Assembly (NCBI GenBank): GCA_029858965.1 | Contig: JAOUDZ010000021.1 | Coordinates: 1-61,870 of the forward strand | Length of the DNA stretch: 61,870 nucleotides | Origin: Cyclobacteriaceae bacterium | GTDB taxonomy: Bacteria > Bacteroidota > Bacteroidia > Cytophagales > Cyclobacteriaceae | Direction of reading: 5' to 3' | Shown: piece by piece, positions 36,143-43,783 of the stretch | How positions within the stretch are numbered: the first letter of the stretch is position 1 | How the letters are laid out: every line of letters starts with the position of its first letter | Made by a program: the position numbers and the translations under genes | Notes under the pieces: generated by a model | Database searches by the model: none | What the model was told of the DNA's origin: nothing | The model's input: only the letters and a program-made list of their open reading frames with translations

Positions 36143-37057
36143 TCAGTCATTACTTAGTTCAGGCACTAGCCTGCGCATTGCTCTATTCGCACGGTTACGC
36201 GCCAGCTTCTTTTTATACTCAAACCATTTTTCCTCATTTAGTTTGCGCATTACATTATCTGTCGTACGTTGAACAGTAAGGTTCCAAATTCCCCCAAACT
36301 TCATGGGTAGGCTGTGTGCGAAAGTTCTCACGGAAAGCGCAAAACCCCCATCAAGGTATTCAATGTGGTGCCAATAACCACTGGGCATATACAAGGTATC
36401 ACCGTGTTCTAAAATCGTGCTCATCCCTTTTGCGTATTGCAGACCTGGATATGACGCATAATCAGGATTATCCACGTCTACTGTAGAATGGACATTGAAG
36501 GGCAGTCGATACAGTAACTCAGATTGATCGGGCGGAAACAAAACAACTCGTTTTCTGCCGTGAAATTGCGTCAGAAAGACGTTGCTCATATCGATGTCCT
36601 GGTGCATCCGCACAATTGCCTTAGGTGGCCCAAAAAACATAAATGGAATCTTGATGTATCCTTTTGCAATATCAGGATAGTCAAAATCTTTTAACAACTC
36701 AGGTTTATGCTTGAATATCGGAAACAGAAACAAGCGCAAATCGGTGGGTTCATGTTCAATGAGATTCAAATATTCATCAAATCGCATCGTAGCGTTGGGT
36801 ACCTGAAGTGTTTTTGAAATATCCTCCTTGCGGTTGCCAAATAACCCCACTTCAACATTCCCCATGGTTTTCTTGAAAAACTCCATGGTCCATTTCGTAT
36901 ACGCCGGGTATTGCTTCCACAATCCTCGGAGCACAACCGGTTTTTGAGGTTCATAAAATTTGTTAGAAAACTCTTTTCGTGTCATAGTCGTACCATCAAC
37001 AACGGGAACGGGAGTTTGTATATCCATCGTCATAGTCATTTTACTTTGAGAATCCAC
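36143..37057 (-). CDS. Cupin-8/JmjC-like oxygenase
   Basis: The 304-residue protein resembles the cupin-8 family of Fe(II)/2-oxoglutarate-dependent oxygenases. The iron-binding HxD triad appears as RMHQDID, with a distal histidine in the GYWHHIEY segment. A lysine or arginine after the beta strands (HGRKRVVLFPP) is the usual 2-oxoglutarate contact. Bacterial members hydroxylate proteins or small molecules; targets are not predictable. It is cytoplasmic and monocistronic. Several ATG codons lie close together near the start, so the exact N-terminus is uncertain by up to 10 codons. Confidence 0.8.
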   Translation of the reverse strand: MDSQSKMTMTMDIQTPVPVVDGTTMTRKEFSNKFYEPQKPVVLRGLWKQYPAYTKWTMEFFKKTMGNVEVGLFGNRKEDISKTLQVPNATMRFDEYLNLIEHEPTDLRLFLFPIFKHKPELLKDFDYPDIAKGYIKIPFMFFGPPKAIVRMHQDIDMSNVFLTQFHGRKRVVLFPPDQSELLYRLPFNVHSTVDVDNPDYASYPGLQYAKGMSTILEHGDTLYMPSGYWHHIEYLDGGFALSVRTFAHSLPMKFGGIWNLTVQRTTDNVMRKLNEEKWFEYKKKLARNRANRAMRRLVPELSND

Positions 37058-37138
37058 AAAAGTACTCCGATTTACCGTAAACTTTCAAATACGGCTTTGG
37101 GTTTTTGAGTTCATTTGCGGTGTATTGGATGAATTAAA

Positions 37139-38050
37139 TCACGCTGTACGCCTGAGGCCCACATATTCCTTGCAATAATTAAAAACAATGGTAAAATCGT
37201 TCAGGATTCCCATGCCAATTGAAGCATTGTTGCGGAATCCGGAATAAATCACACCCGCTGATATTGTGTTGATTTCAAAGTGATCCAGCAGAATTTTTTC
37301 AGCCATGATCTCGATACCCGTAATATCACCATTCAAACCACGGCCAATCACAAAGCCTCTTGTCTCTTTTGGATACTTTTCAAGATCACTGGTCTTTACC
37401 AGGAGTCCCAAAGAGGAACCGGTGTCAATGATCAGGTCACGGGATTGACCTTCACTTCCTTGAAAGAAAATTGTCGAATTTATTATGGGCAATGAGTCTT
37501 CGACGCGGATGTTAATTTTTTCATAATCGGAGGATAATTCGGATGTGAATGGTGGCCGGAAAGTGATGCGTTGCCTGGCAAGGTCAAGTTCAACTTCAAA
37601 TTTGATGAAGATGTCGTAGCCTATGACGCCGTCGACATTTAAATAGGATCCAAAAAGATTTTGATTGGGAACAACAACTACTGGAATCTTCCTGCCAATC
37701 ACAGCATCTATGGAAACCTTGTTTCCAAGGGACAGGCGGCCAGCAAGCGGTTTGCCGGACCCTAGTCCTGAAAATTGAATACTTTTATCGGGCTCCATAT
37801 TGAAGAACTTATTGAAACGTCTGCCAAACAAGACCAGGTTGCGGCAGCCTGTGTCCAGAATCAGATTAACATGTGTAGTGTCGTTAATCGTAACGGGTAA
37901 TAAAATCAGATTGCACATGCTCTTGTACCTAATCGTTACTTCGGCCAGGGAATCGGGCAACGAAAAACCAGCCTTCATGATGGTAGTTGGTGAGGCATTT
38001 AGCACCTGGAAAAGAAGTTGAAAAAGAGCCGTGGTAAGGAGAATCTTCAT
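37139..38050 (-). CDS. Exported retropepsin-like aspartyl protease with two DTG sites
   Basis: The 303-residue protein has a signal peptide (about 1-19) and two retropepsin-like halves, each with a DTG motif: D66 in LILDTGCRN and D209 in LIIDTGSSLG. Intervening hydrophobic-hydrophobic-Gly segments match the family flap and core. In single-domain relatives two chains dimerise to form the active site; here both halves are in one polypeptide, as in pepsin. It should be periplasmic. It is separated by 81 bases from the upstream cupin-8 gene on the same strand. Substrate unknown. Confidence 0.78.
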   Translation of the reverse strand: MKILLTTALFQLLFQVLNASPTTIMKAGFSLPDSLAEVTIRYKSMCNLILLPVTINDTTHVNLILDTGCRNLVLFGRRFNKFFNMEPDKSIQFSGLGSGKPLAGRLSLGNKVSIDAVIGRKIPVVVVPNQNLFGSYLNVDGVIGYDIFIKFEVELDLARQRITFRPPFTSELSSDYEKINIRVEDSLPIINSTIFFQGSEGQSRDLIIDTGSSLGLLVKTSDLEKYPKETRGFVIGRGLNGDITGIEIMAEKILLDHFEINTISAGVIYSGFRNNASIGMGILNDFTIVFNYCKEYVGLRRTA

Positions 38051-38247
38051 AGCGCGTTGCTTTTGAATTTGAAAAGCTAGTGCGCTCTTTCCCTGCTTAA
38101 AACACGTACAAAGGTTGATTTCTTCTAACCTTCAATAGTGGCTTTGGGATTGGTTGTGCGAAAGGTTTCACTTAAAAACGGTAGCCATCGCGGTAAATAT
38201 TCCAGGTGTTTCTACCGCGGGCGAGGGGATTTTCATTGGATTACAGC

Positions 38248-38282
38248 AAAAAAAATGTGTAAGTAGTTTGCTACTTACACAT
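38248..38282 (-). terminator. Intrinsic terminator of the subtilase gene
   Basis: A perfect 12-base stem (38255-38266 with 38271-38282) with a 4-base loop lies 32 bases after the stop at 38314. On the minus strand it is followed immediately by a run of T residues (38248-38254). This is a strong factor-independent terminator for the upstream minus-strand gene. Confidence 0.88.
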
Positions 38283-38313
38283 GACTGTCTCAAAATCGAA
38301 CGATTCTTGTTCG

Positions 38314-40005
38314 CTATTTCTTTTTGGGTTGCGCTTTTATCGTCTCCGCTAGTCTGACGGCTTCGTAGGCATTCACCAAACCACCGGTAATGCTTAGGTC
38401 ACTGAAAGGAACATCTTCTGATGAACCTGGCCTTGAAACCTTCAATCCATCAAATTTCCGGGTAGATTCTTCCAAAATATTCTTAACCTGGTCAGCAGTA
38501 AGGTCCGGGAAATAAGAAAAAAGCACGGCGGCAACGCCAGCGGCAGCAGGGCAGGCCATACTGGTGCCTTGTAGCTCTTCGTATAAGTTATTCGGTATTG
38601 TGGAGTAAATCTGGACTCCTGGGGCGAAGAGGTCTACCGTCTTTTTTCCATAGTTGGAGAATGAGGCGACAAAATTTTCATCAGCACCCCAGGATGATGC
38701 TCCAATCTCCAGCCATGTTTTTGTTTCGGTGCCATTCTGGAGCTTTCTGCTGGGATAGTTTGACTCCTTGTCAATGTCATCAGCATCATTACCTGCTGCA
38801 TGAATAAGCAGTACACCCTTTGACTCGGCATATCTCACCGCCTTATCAACTGCTTCCTTCTGTGGAGAAAACGACTTTCCAAAACTCATGTTAATTATTT
38901 GCGCACCGTTGTCGACTGCATACAGAATAGCATTTGCGATGTCCTTATCGCGCTCGTCGCCATTTGGAACTGCACGGACAGACATAATGCGCACATTGTC
39001 TGCAATGCCTTTAATTCCGAGATCATTTTGTCTATTGGCGCCAATTATGCCGGCCACATGTGTGCCGTGGCGTGCATCAGGCCCTTCAACATCATTATTT
39101 CCGTAGCCTTTCTCGTATAAATTATCCGGATCATCACCAATGATGGTTCTTGAATTAAATTCCTGGTTATAGCCGTATTCAACCGCCGTGGAATAATGAT
39201 CCAAACCTTCTTTTAGCTGTTTAATATATTGCGCCAATTCAGCGAGAAAGTCGGAAACCACGATATCACCATCCACATTTTGAAGGACTTTGGCCAATGT
39301 TTCCTTTGCAAACAAGAGCGTATCATTGGATACTTCTAATGATTCTAAGGAAGATTTTGAAATGGAAGCCCCGCCGATACTTTTGCTGATAACGCTATCA
39401 CAAAAGCTAAGGGTACCCAAAGCGCTTACATAAAGCTGATATTGCTGCTGATATTGATCATATTGATCTTTGTTCACTTTATAATCGTGATCATATTTGG
39501 TTTTGACTTGCTTCCACAGGGCGTATTCAGCCTTATTCTTCCTGCTCACTTTTTTCTCTTCCATTTTTTCAAAGCGTGGTTTGAGGCGGATATATTCTCG
39601 CGTAACCTCATAGGTATCCTCATTAACATTACCATTTTTTCCGCCTATGAAATTCCATCCATGGATATCATCCACGTATCCATTCTTGTCGTCATCAATT
39701 CCATTGGCAGGGATTTCACCTTTGTTAGTCCAGATAATATCCTTCAGATCTTCATGTTCAATATCAATCCCCGAATCAATTACGGCCACAGTTACCGTGC
39801 GCGAAGGTTTGCCTTTCAAAAGGGTGGCGTAGGTTCTTTCTACGCTTACACCTTGCAGGTGATCTGTCTCAGGGTCAAGTAGGAACCAGTTTTTTGGAAC
39901 ACTTACGGTATCCGGAAGCATTAGATTGCCTTGAATTGCCAAGGCAGGCCTGGCAAATAGGCCAAGAACGGAGAAAATCAATATCCCACAATATTGCCTT
40001 ATCAT
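38314..40005 (-). CDS. Exported S8-family serine peptidase (subtilase) with long insertion
   Basis: The 563-residue protein has a signal peptide (about 1-23) and the subtilisin triad D77 (VIDSGID), H313 (ARHGTHVAG) and S482 (GTSMACPAAAG). The oxyanion Asn is in HAAGND. Between D77 and H313 lies an insertion of about 155 residues (130-285), highly charged and probably helical, that normal subtilases lack. The C-terminal end has no sorting domain of type IX secretion. It should act in the periplasm or outside the cell. It stands alone, with a strong terminator downstream. Confidence 0.9.
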   Translation of the reverse strand: MIRQYCGILIFSVLGLFARPALAIQGNLMLPDTVSVPKNWFLLDPETDHLQGVSVERTYATLLKGKPSRTVTVAVIDSGIDIEHEDLKDIIWTNKGEIPANGIDDDKNGYVDDIHGWNFIGGKNGNVNEDTYEVTREYIRLKPRFEKMEEKKVSRKNKAEYALWKQVKTKYDHDYKVNKDQYDQYQQQYQLYVSALGTLSFCDSVISKSIGGASISKSSLESLEVSNDTLLFAKETLAKVLQNVDGDIVVSDFLAELAQYIKQLKEGLDHYSTAVEYGYNQEFNSRTIIGDDPDNLYEKGYGNNDVEGPDARHGTHVAGIIGANRQNDLGIKGIADNVRIMSVRAVPNGDERDKDIANAILYAVDNGAQIINMSFGKSFSPQKEAVDKAVRYAESKGVLLIHAAGNDADDIDKESNYPSRKLQNGTETKTWLEIGASSWGADENFVASFSNYGKKTVDLFAPGVQIYSTIPNNLYEELQGTSMACPAAAGVAAVLFSYFPDLTADQVKNILEESTRKFDGLKVSRPGSSEDVPFSDLSITGGLVNAYEAVRLAETIKAQPKKK

Positions 40006-40190
40006 AAATTCATTGTTTTAGATAAAATCGGCTACAATATACTGCATGCGCCAGTAATTGCCATAATATTTACACAATCGGCCCACGGCAGCAACCTACA
40101 AAAGTCTTGCCGATCTTATCTGGTCTGACATATTGTGGCGACTAACATCATGAATCTGCTGAGTACAGGCAGATGTCTTTCATTTGAAGA

Positions 40191-40247
40191 AAAAAAAGCT
40201 GCCTCAACTATGGTAAATACAATACGCGTAATCGTCGGAGGCAGCTT
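40191..40247 (-). terminator. Intrinsic terminator of the HNH gene run
   Basis: A 10-base perfect inverted repeat (40196-40205 with 40238-40247) with a 32-base loop lies 10 bases after the stop at 40257. On the minus strand it is followed by a T-run (complement of 40190-40197). It would end the four-gene run 42950-40257. Confidence 0.7.
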
Positions 40248-40256
40248 AAACCCTGT

Positions 40257-40829
40257 TTATACTTTAACGTGGCTCCAATTCTCACCGGTCTTTATGCGGT
40301 GAATCTGCATATCTGAAACCTTGTATTTTCTGGCAAGCGCCTTTAACGTAGGTTGCTTCTTTGATTTAAACAAGGCCGTCTTAATTAATTTTACTTTTGC
40401 TGAAGTAAGCTTTGGTCCTTCTTCAGGATTCATTCTGATGAGCACATTAGGATCTTTCAAAGCATGTTTGATCTGATCTTCGTGTTTGACCCACTTCAGG
40501 TTTTTGGCTTTGTTGTTTTCTTTTTTGTGATCTGCATGAATAACAAAATTGTGATTGACATTGGGTCGCTTGCAAAAGTACTCTGCAACCAGGCGATGGA
40601 TGTAGTAATTTTGCCTGGTTTCTTCACGACCAATGGTTATGCTGGGGTAGCCTTGTGTGAGACGTGGTTTCAATATGTACCCCTCATCAAGCTTTTTCTT
40701 GAAGCTCACAATACGGCCTTTGTCCGAAACGGCATAGCGTTTCGTAGTAGTACCTTTCTTTAATTTCAATTCCTTCCAGGTCTCACCGGCAAGGAATTTT
40801 AGTTTGGGTGCTTTGATAGTTTTTGCCAT
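40257..40829 (-). CDS. NUMOD4/HNH-like endonuclease
   Basis: The 190-residue protein starts with a NUMOD4-like element (ETWKELKL, RYAVSDKGRIVSF) used by mobile endonucleases for DNA recognition. An HNH core follows (about 95-130), with IHADHKKENNKAKNLKWV supplying conserved His, Asn and Asn. A helix-turn-helix-like C-terminus (LKALARKYKVSDMQIHRIK) matches NUMOD1-type elements. It is 3 bases downstream of the class IV aminotransferase stop, hence in the same transcript. Free-standing members may be homing-type nucleases or domesticated DNA-binding proteins. No intron or intein is visible next to it. Confidence 0.8.
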   Translation of the reverse strand: MAKTIKAPKLKFLAGETWKELKLKKGTTTKRYAVSDKGRIVSFKKKLDEGYILKPRLTQGYPSITIGREETRQNYYIHRLVAEYFCKRPNVNHNFVIHADHKKENNKAKNLKWVKHEDQIKHALKDPNVLIRMNPEEGPKLTSAKVKLIKTALFKSKKQPTLKALARKYKVSDMQIHRIKTGENWSHVKV

Positions 40830-40832
40830 GGG

Positions 40833-41738
40833 TTAAAATAATAATGGTTCAGATAATTTCGGTATGAAGGTCTCCAAGTGTTCTTGTATTTTTTTCAATA
40901 CATTCTTGCCTGCGCGGTTGATAATTTTTCGGCCATCTATTTCCTTCACGGGCGTAAGTTCACCCATTGTACCGCTGGCAAATACCTCATCCGCGTTGTA
41001 AAATTCGGTAATCGACAAGTTGCGTTCTTCCAGGCGAATGTTGTTCGCGTGACATATCTCAATCACAAGCCCACGGGTTATACCGTGCAGGCAGGCGTCG
41101 GGAAAAGGCGTTAATACTACTCCATCTTTTATCATAAAAAGATTGGTATCGTTAAGTTCTGAAACAAAGCCATTGTAATCGAGCATAACGGCGGCATCTA
41201 CACCCGCTACGTTGGCTTGAATTTTAGCGAGGATATTGTTTAACAAGTTATTATGATGAATCTTAGAATCCAAGAATTGTGGGTTGTTTCTGCGCTGTGA
41301 AGAGGTAATAATGCGGATACCCTCGCTGTTGTCATATACGAGGGGCTTCCATTCTGCTAATACAATAAGACATGACCCCTTTGTGTTCAAACGAGGGTCC
41401 ATTCCTGACGTCAATTTCTCGCCACGGGTCAAGGTCAGGCGAATGTGCACTTCATCACGCATGCCATTGGCCTCAAGTGTCTGGTAGATTGCTTTCTTAA
41501 CTTCCGCTTTCGAGGGGATATCTGTGAAGGCCAAAGCGTGAGCAGAGGCTTCTAGCCTATTCAGGTGCCGTTCGAGGCACAGTACACCGCTCTTGTAGAC
41601 GCGAAGACCTTCCCAGACTGCATCACCGCCCTGTACGGCACTGTCGAAGACTGAAACCATAGCTTCCTTCCTGTGGAGCAATTTTCCTCCAACATATATC
41701 TTTATGTCGGAGTTCTTTGGATTAAACGTTTGTAGCAT
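40833..41738 (-). CDS. Class IV aminotransferase (branched-chain or D-amino acid type)
   Basis: The 301-residue PLP enzyme of fold type IV has K159 (LDSKIHHNN) as the probable Schiff-base lysine and E194 (GFVSELNDTN) contacting the pyridine nitrogen. The motif arrangement fits the IlvE/D-alanine aminotransferase/aminodeoxychorismate lyase family, and length matches (about 290-310). Which of these reactions it performs is uncertain; branched-chain amino acid transamination is most common. It follows the sulfotransferase-like gene by 122 bases and precedes the HNH gene by 3 bases. Confidence 0.83.
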   Translation of the reverse strand: MLQTFNPKNSDIKIYVGGKLLHRKEAMVSVFDSAVQGGDAVWEGLRVYKSGVLCLERHLNRLEASAHALAFTDIPSKAEVKKAIYQTLEANGMRDEVHIRLTLTRGEKLTSGMDPRLNTKGSCLIVLAEWKPLVYDNSEGIRIITSSQRRNNPQFLDSKIHHNNLLNNILAKIQANVAGVDAAVMLDYNGFVSELNDTNLFMIKDGVVLTPFPDACLHGITRGLVIEICHANNIRLEERNLSITEFYNADEVFASGTMGELTPVKEIDGRKIINRAGKNVLKKIQEHLETFIPKLSEPLLF

Positions 41739-41860
41739 TTCGAAGTATTTAGCAACCTAAACCCTATAGGATGATGCCGACGGAGGCTTTGCGGCGCGCG
41801 AAAAATCTTGATTCGCGGCAATGGGCTTCCTATAAAGATAAAGATTTATTTGGGTATCAT

Positions 41861-42574
41861 TCAAGGTTGTACACAAAATGGTGCAAGTTCAGCATAATAA
41901 TACTGGGCTATTTCATTCTGCCGGTGGAGGTGTGCGGGTAGCGGACGGTTGCTGGTGGCCTGCTTTTCGAAACCTGACGACTTATGCACGTTACTGTACC
42001 AATGTTTGGCCCAAATACCGTCATACGGTTTGGGCCCGGCAGGCCATTGCAGCATGTCCGTTGAGAATGAAATCCCTATACGCTCACAAACCTGCTTTAA
42101 TACTGATGCCGGATTTTCTAAAACAAGACTAGAGTCCATAATAATTGGGTCCTGACCTTGTGCTTTCAAACGGTGAAATAAATTGAATTGATACTCGATA
42201 CCGATATCGCGAAGGTTAGGGGTTTCAATAACCTGGGCATAACTGGCAAGAATCTGTTTTGGATCCCGAATGAGAAAAATATTGGTAACCTTCTCAAGAA
42301 AGGTTTGCTCCATGACCTCGAGATGATGCGCCATATTTTTTATAAAGAGGATGGGTTTGCCGCGATTTGCAAAAACTGATGTTGAAACCTCTTCCGCATA
42401 AATTGACTGACTCTTCAGTACCTCATCTTTGCCGGGGTGATTTAATCCTGTAATGTATAAGTAGCAGGCGTAAAAAGGTTCATCGAGCACCGCAGTGTCT
42501 GTCCGTTGCGCAAAAGAATACATCAATGCTGTAGAAATGTTACGCGGTCCGGCAATAAGGTTCAAACGGATCAT
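41861..42574 (-). CDS. Sulfotransferase-like P-loop protein
   Basis: The 237-residue protein starts with LIAGPRNISTALMYSFAQR, a P-loop-like PAPS-binding segment, followed by LDEPFYACYLY. A later segment (FLIRDPKQILASYAQVIE) matches the 3'-phosphate-binding RDP motif of sulfotransferase folds. It belongs to a group often found beside class IV aminotransferases, and as I recall plants have proteins joining the two, which suggests a shared function. The substrate is unknown and sulfotransferase activity is not proven by the sequence. Confidence 0.72.
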   Translation of the reverse strand: MIRLNLIAGPRNISTALMYSFAQRTDTAVLDEPFYACYLYITGLNHPGKDEVLKSQSIYAEEVSTSVFANRGKPILFIKNMAHHLEVMEQTFLEKVTNIFLIRDPKQILASYAQVIETPNLRDIGIEYQFNLFHRLKAQGQDPIIMDSSLVLENPASVLKQVCERIGISFSTDMLQWPAGPKPYDGIWAKHWYSNVHKSSGFEKQATSNRPLPAHLHRQNEIAQYYYAELAPFCVQP

Positions 42575-42584
42575 ATGATGGTTT

Positions 42585-42950
42585 CTAAAATTCTTTTTTT
42601 ATCACCAGGAGAAAATAATCTTTCTCGATGGGGAGATATCCTTGTTCATAACAGAAAAAGTAAGCTGACCCTTCCTTGGTAGTGTAGGTACTGGTAAAAT
42701 GAGCAAAATCAAAACCCCTGGCGAGCAGCTTATCACGACTAACCTTCGTTTTGCCCGCTGGATTAAGGTCCATTAGAATTCTCCTGTTCTTGCGAAGTGC
42801 ATGGTTGGTGTTTCGTATGTAATTCGTGACATCACTGTTAAGGCGGTTGTTAAATGTGTTGCGGCACTGGTCCGAACAGAACCTCTTGTCTACGCGCCCC
42901 ATAATGATGCTACCGCATTCCTCGCATCTTTTTTGCTGACCCAATGACAT
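42585..42950 (-). CDS. Zinc-ribbon protein of unknown function
   Basis: The 121-residue protein starts with a zinc ribbon (CEECG, then CSDQC, DQCRNTF), followed by a helix-rich segment and a beta-rich C-terminal half. It has no signal or membrane helix. I recognise no further domain. It is the first gene of the minus-strand run with the sulfotransferase-like gene 10 bases downstream. It could bind nucleic acid or a protein partner. Confidence 0.7.
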   Translation of the reverse strand: MSLGQQKRCEECGSIIMGRVDKRFCSDQCRNTFNNRLNSDVTNYIRNTNHALRKNRRILMDLNPAGKTKVSRDKLLARGFDFAHFTSTYTTKEGSAYFFCYEQGYLPIEKDYFLLVIKKEF

Positions 42951-43119
42951 ATAACGATCCGTTTACAAACGACAACAAACGAATATAAACGAAAGTAAGC
43001 ACTTAACAACCGAATAAGAGGTTTTTCTTACTCCACCTTTGTTTCGTCGGGCTGCTGCAGTGATCTCAACACGGCAGAAAGAAGACGAATAATATGTTCA
43101 ACTTTTAAATTTTACCATC

Positions 43120-43458
43120 ATGACAAACTTGAGAAACAGTGTTAAACTGATCGGACGCTTAGGCAAAGATCCAGAAGTCAGAACGTTTGACAGCGGCAAA
43201 AAAATGGCAACATTTTCCATCGCCACAACGGACTCCTACAAAAATCAGAAGGGAGAAAAAGTACAAGATACGCAATGGCATACTATCGTAATCTGGGGAA
43301 AATTGGCTGATATTGCCGGCCAGTATCTTAAAAAGGGTAGCGAAGTTGCGGTGGAAGGAAAACTTGTACATCGTGGATACGAAACATCCGCAGGCGAGAA
43401 GCGCATCACTGCGGAGATCAATGTGAACGAAATGTTGATGCTGGGCTCCAAACATTAA
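43120..43458 (+). CDS. ssb: Single-stranded DNA-binding protein
   Basis: The 112-residue protein is a single OB-fold with the SSB pattern: NSVKLIGRLGKDPEVR, KKMATFSIATTDSYK, DTQWHTIVIWGKLADI and KKGSEVAVEGKL. It lacks the long acidic tail with the DDDIPF-type tip, so it is the short SSB form rather than the classic interactive tail form. It binds single-stranded DNA during replication and repair. It is monocistronic and followed by an intrinsic terminator. Confidence 0.92.
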   Translation: MTNLRNSVKLIGRLGKDPEVRTFDSGKKMATFSIATTDSYKNQKGEKVQDTQWHTIVIWGKLADIAGQYLKKGSEVAVEGKLVHRGYETSAGEKRITAEINVNEMLMLGSKH

Positions 43459-43783
43459 TATACACCAGCTCCGGCATCGGTTTAGCATAAGCCTGGACTC
43501 AAAGCAGCCCGGGCTTTTTTTATTGTCTTCGGCATTAACATCGACTTTGAATGAAAACTGGTGTCCGCCTATTGTTCAATTTGTATGAATGCGTTAAGTA
43601 AGATCAATTTCAATATGAATGCTTTCATAGCCTGGCGTGTAACGGGAGTTCATTATGCATGCCGAAATCTGTGCAATGTTCAAAACAGGCAACCCTCCCG
43701 CATAAGTTGTTTATCCGGGTTTGTTACTTTGCGTTTATATGATTGGTGTTCAGAACCATCCTTTTTTAATTAGTTTTGTTCTG
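43459..43783. other. Spacer of about 325 bases
   Basis: The gap after ssb contains the terminator at 43501-43521. The rest is a promoter region for the BatA-type gene, in which no coding frame has convincing composition. A 70-codon + frame in it is cysteine-rich and lacks a family pattern, so I do not call it. Confidence 0.5.
43501..43521 (+). terminator. Intrinsic terminator of ssb
   Basis: A GC-rich hairpin (AAAGC pairing with GCTTT around a CCCGGG core) is followed by a run of seven T residues, about 43 bases after the ssb stop. Confidence 0.7.

Noticed and set aside
40257-40829. HNH/NUMOD4 gene as evidence of a group I intron or intein
   Set aside because: No intron core, splice junction or intein blocks are visible beside it, and the flanking aminotransferase gene is intact.
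43561-43773. Plus-strand 70-codon frame before the BatA gene
   Set aside because: Cysteine-rich with no family pattern and overlapping the promoter region of the next gene.
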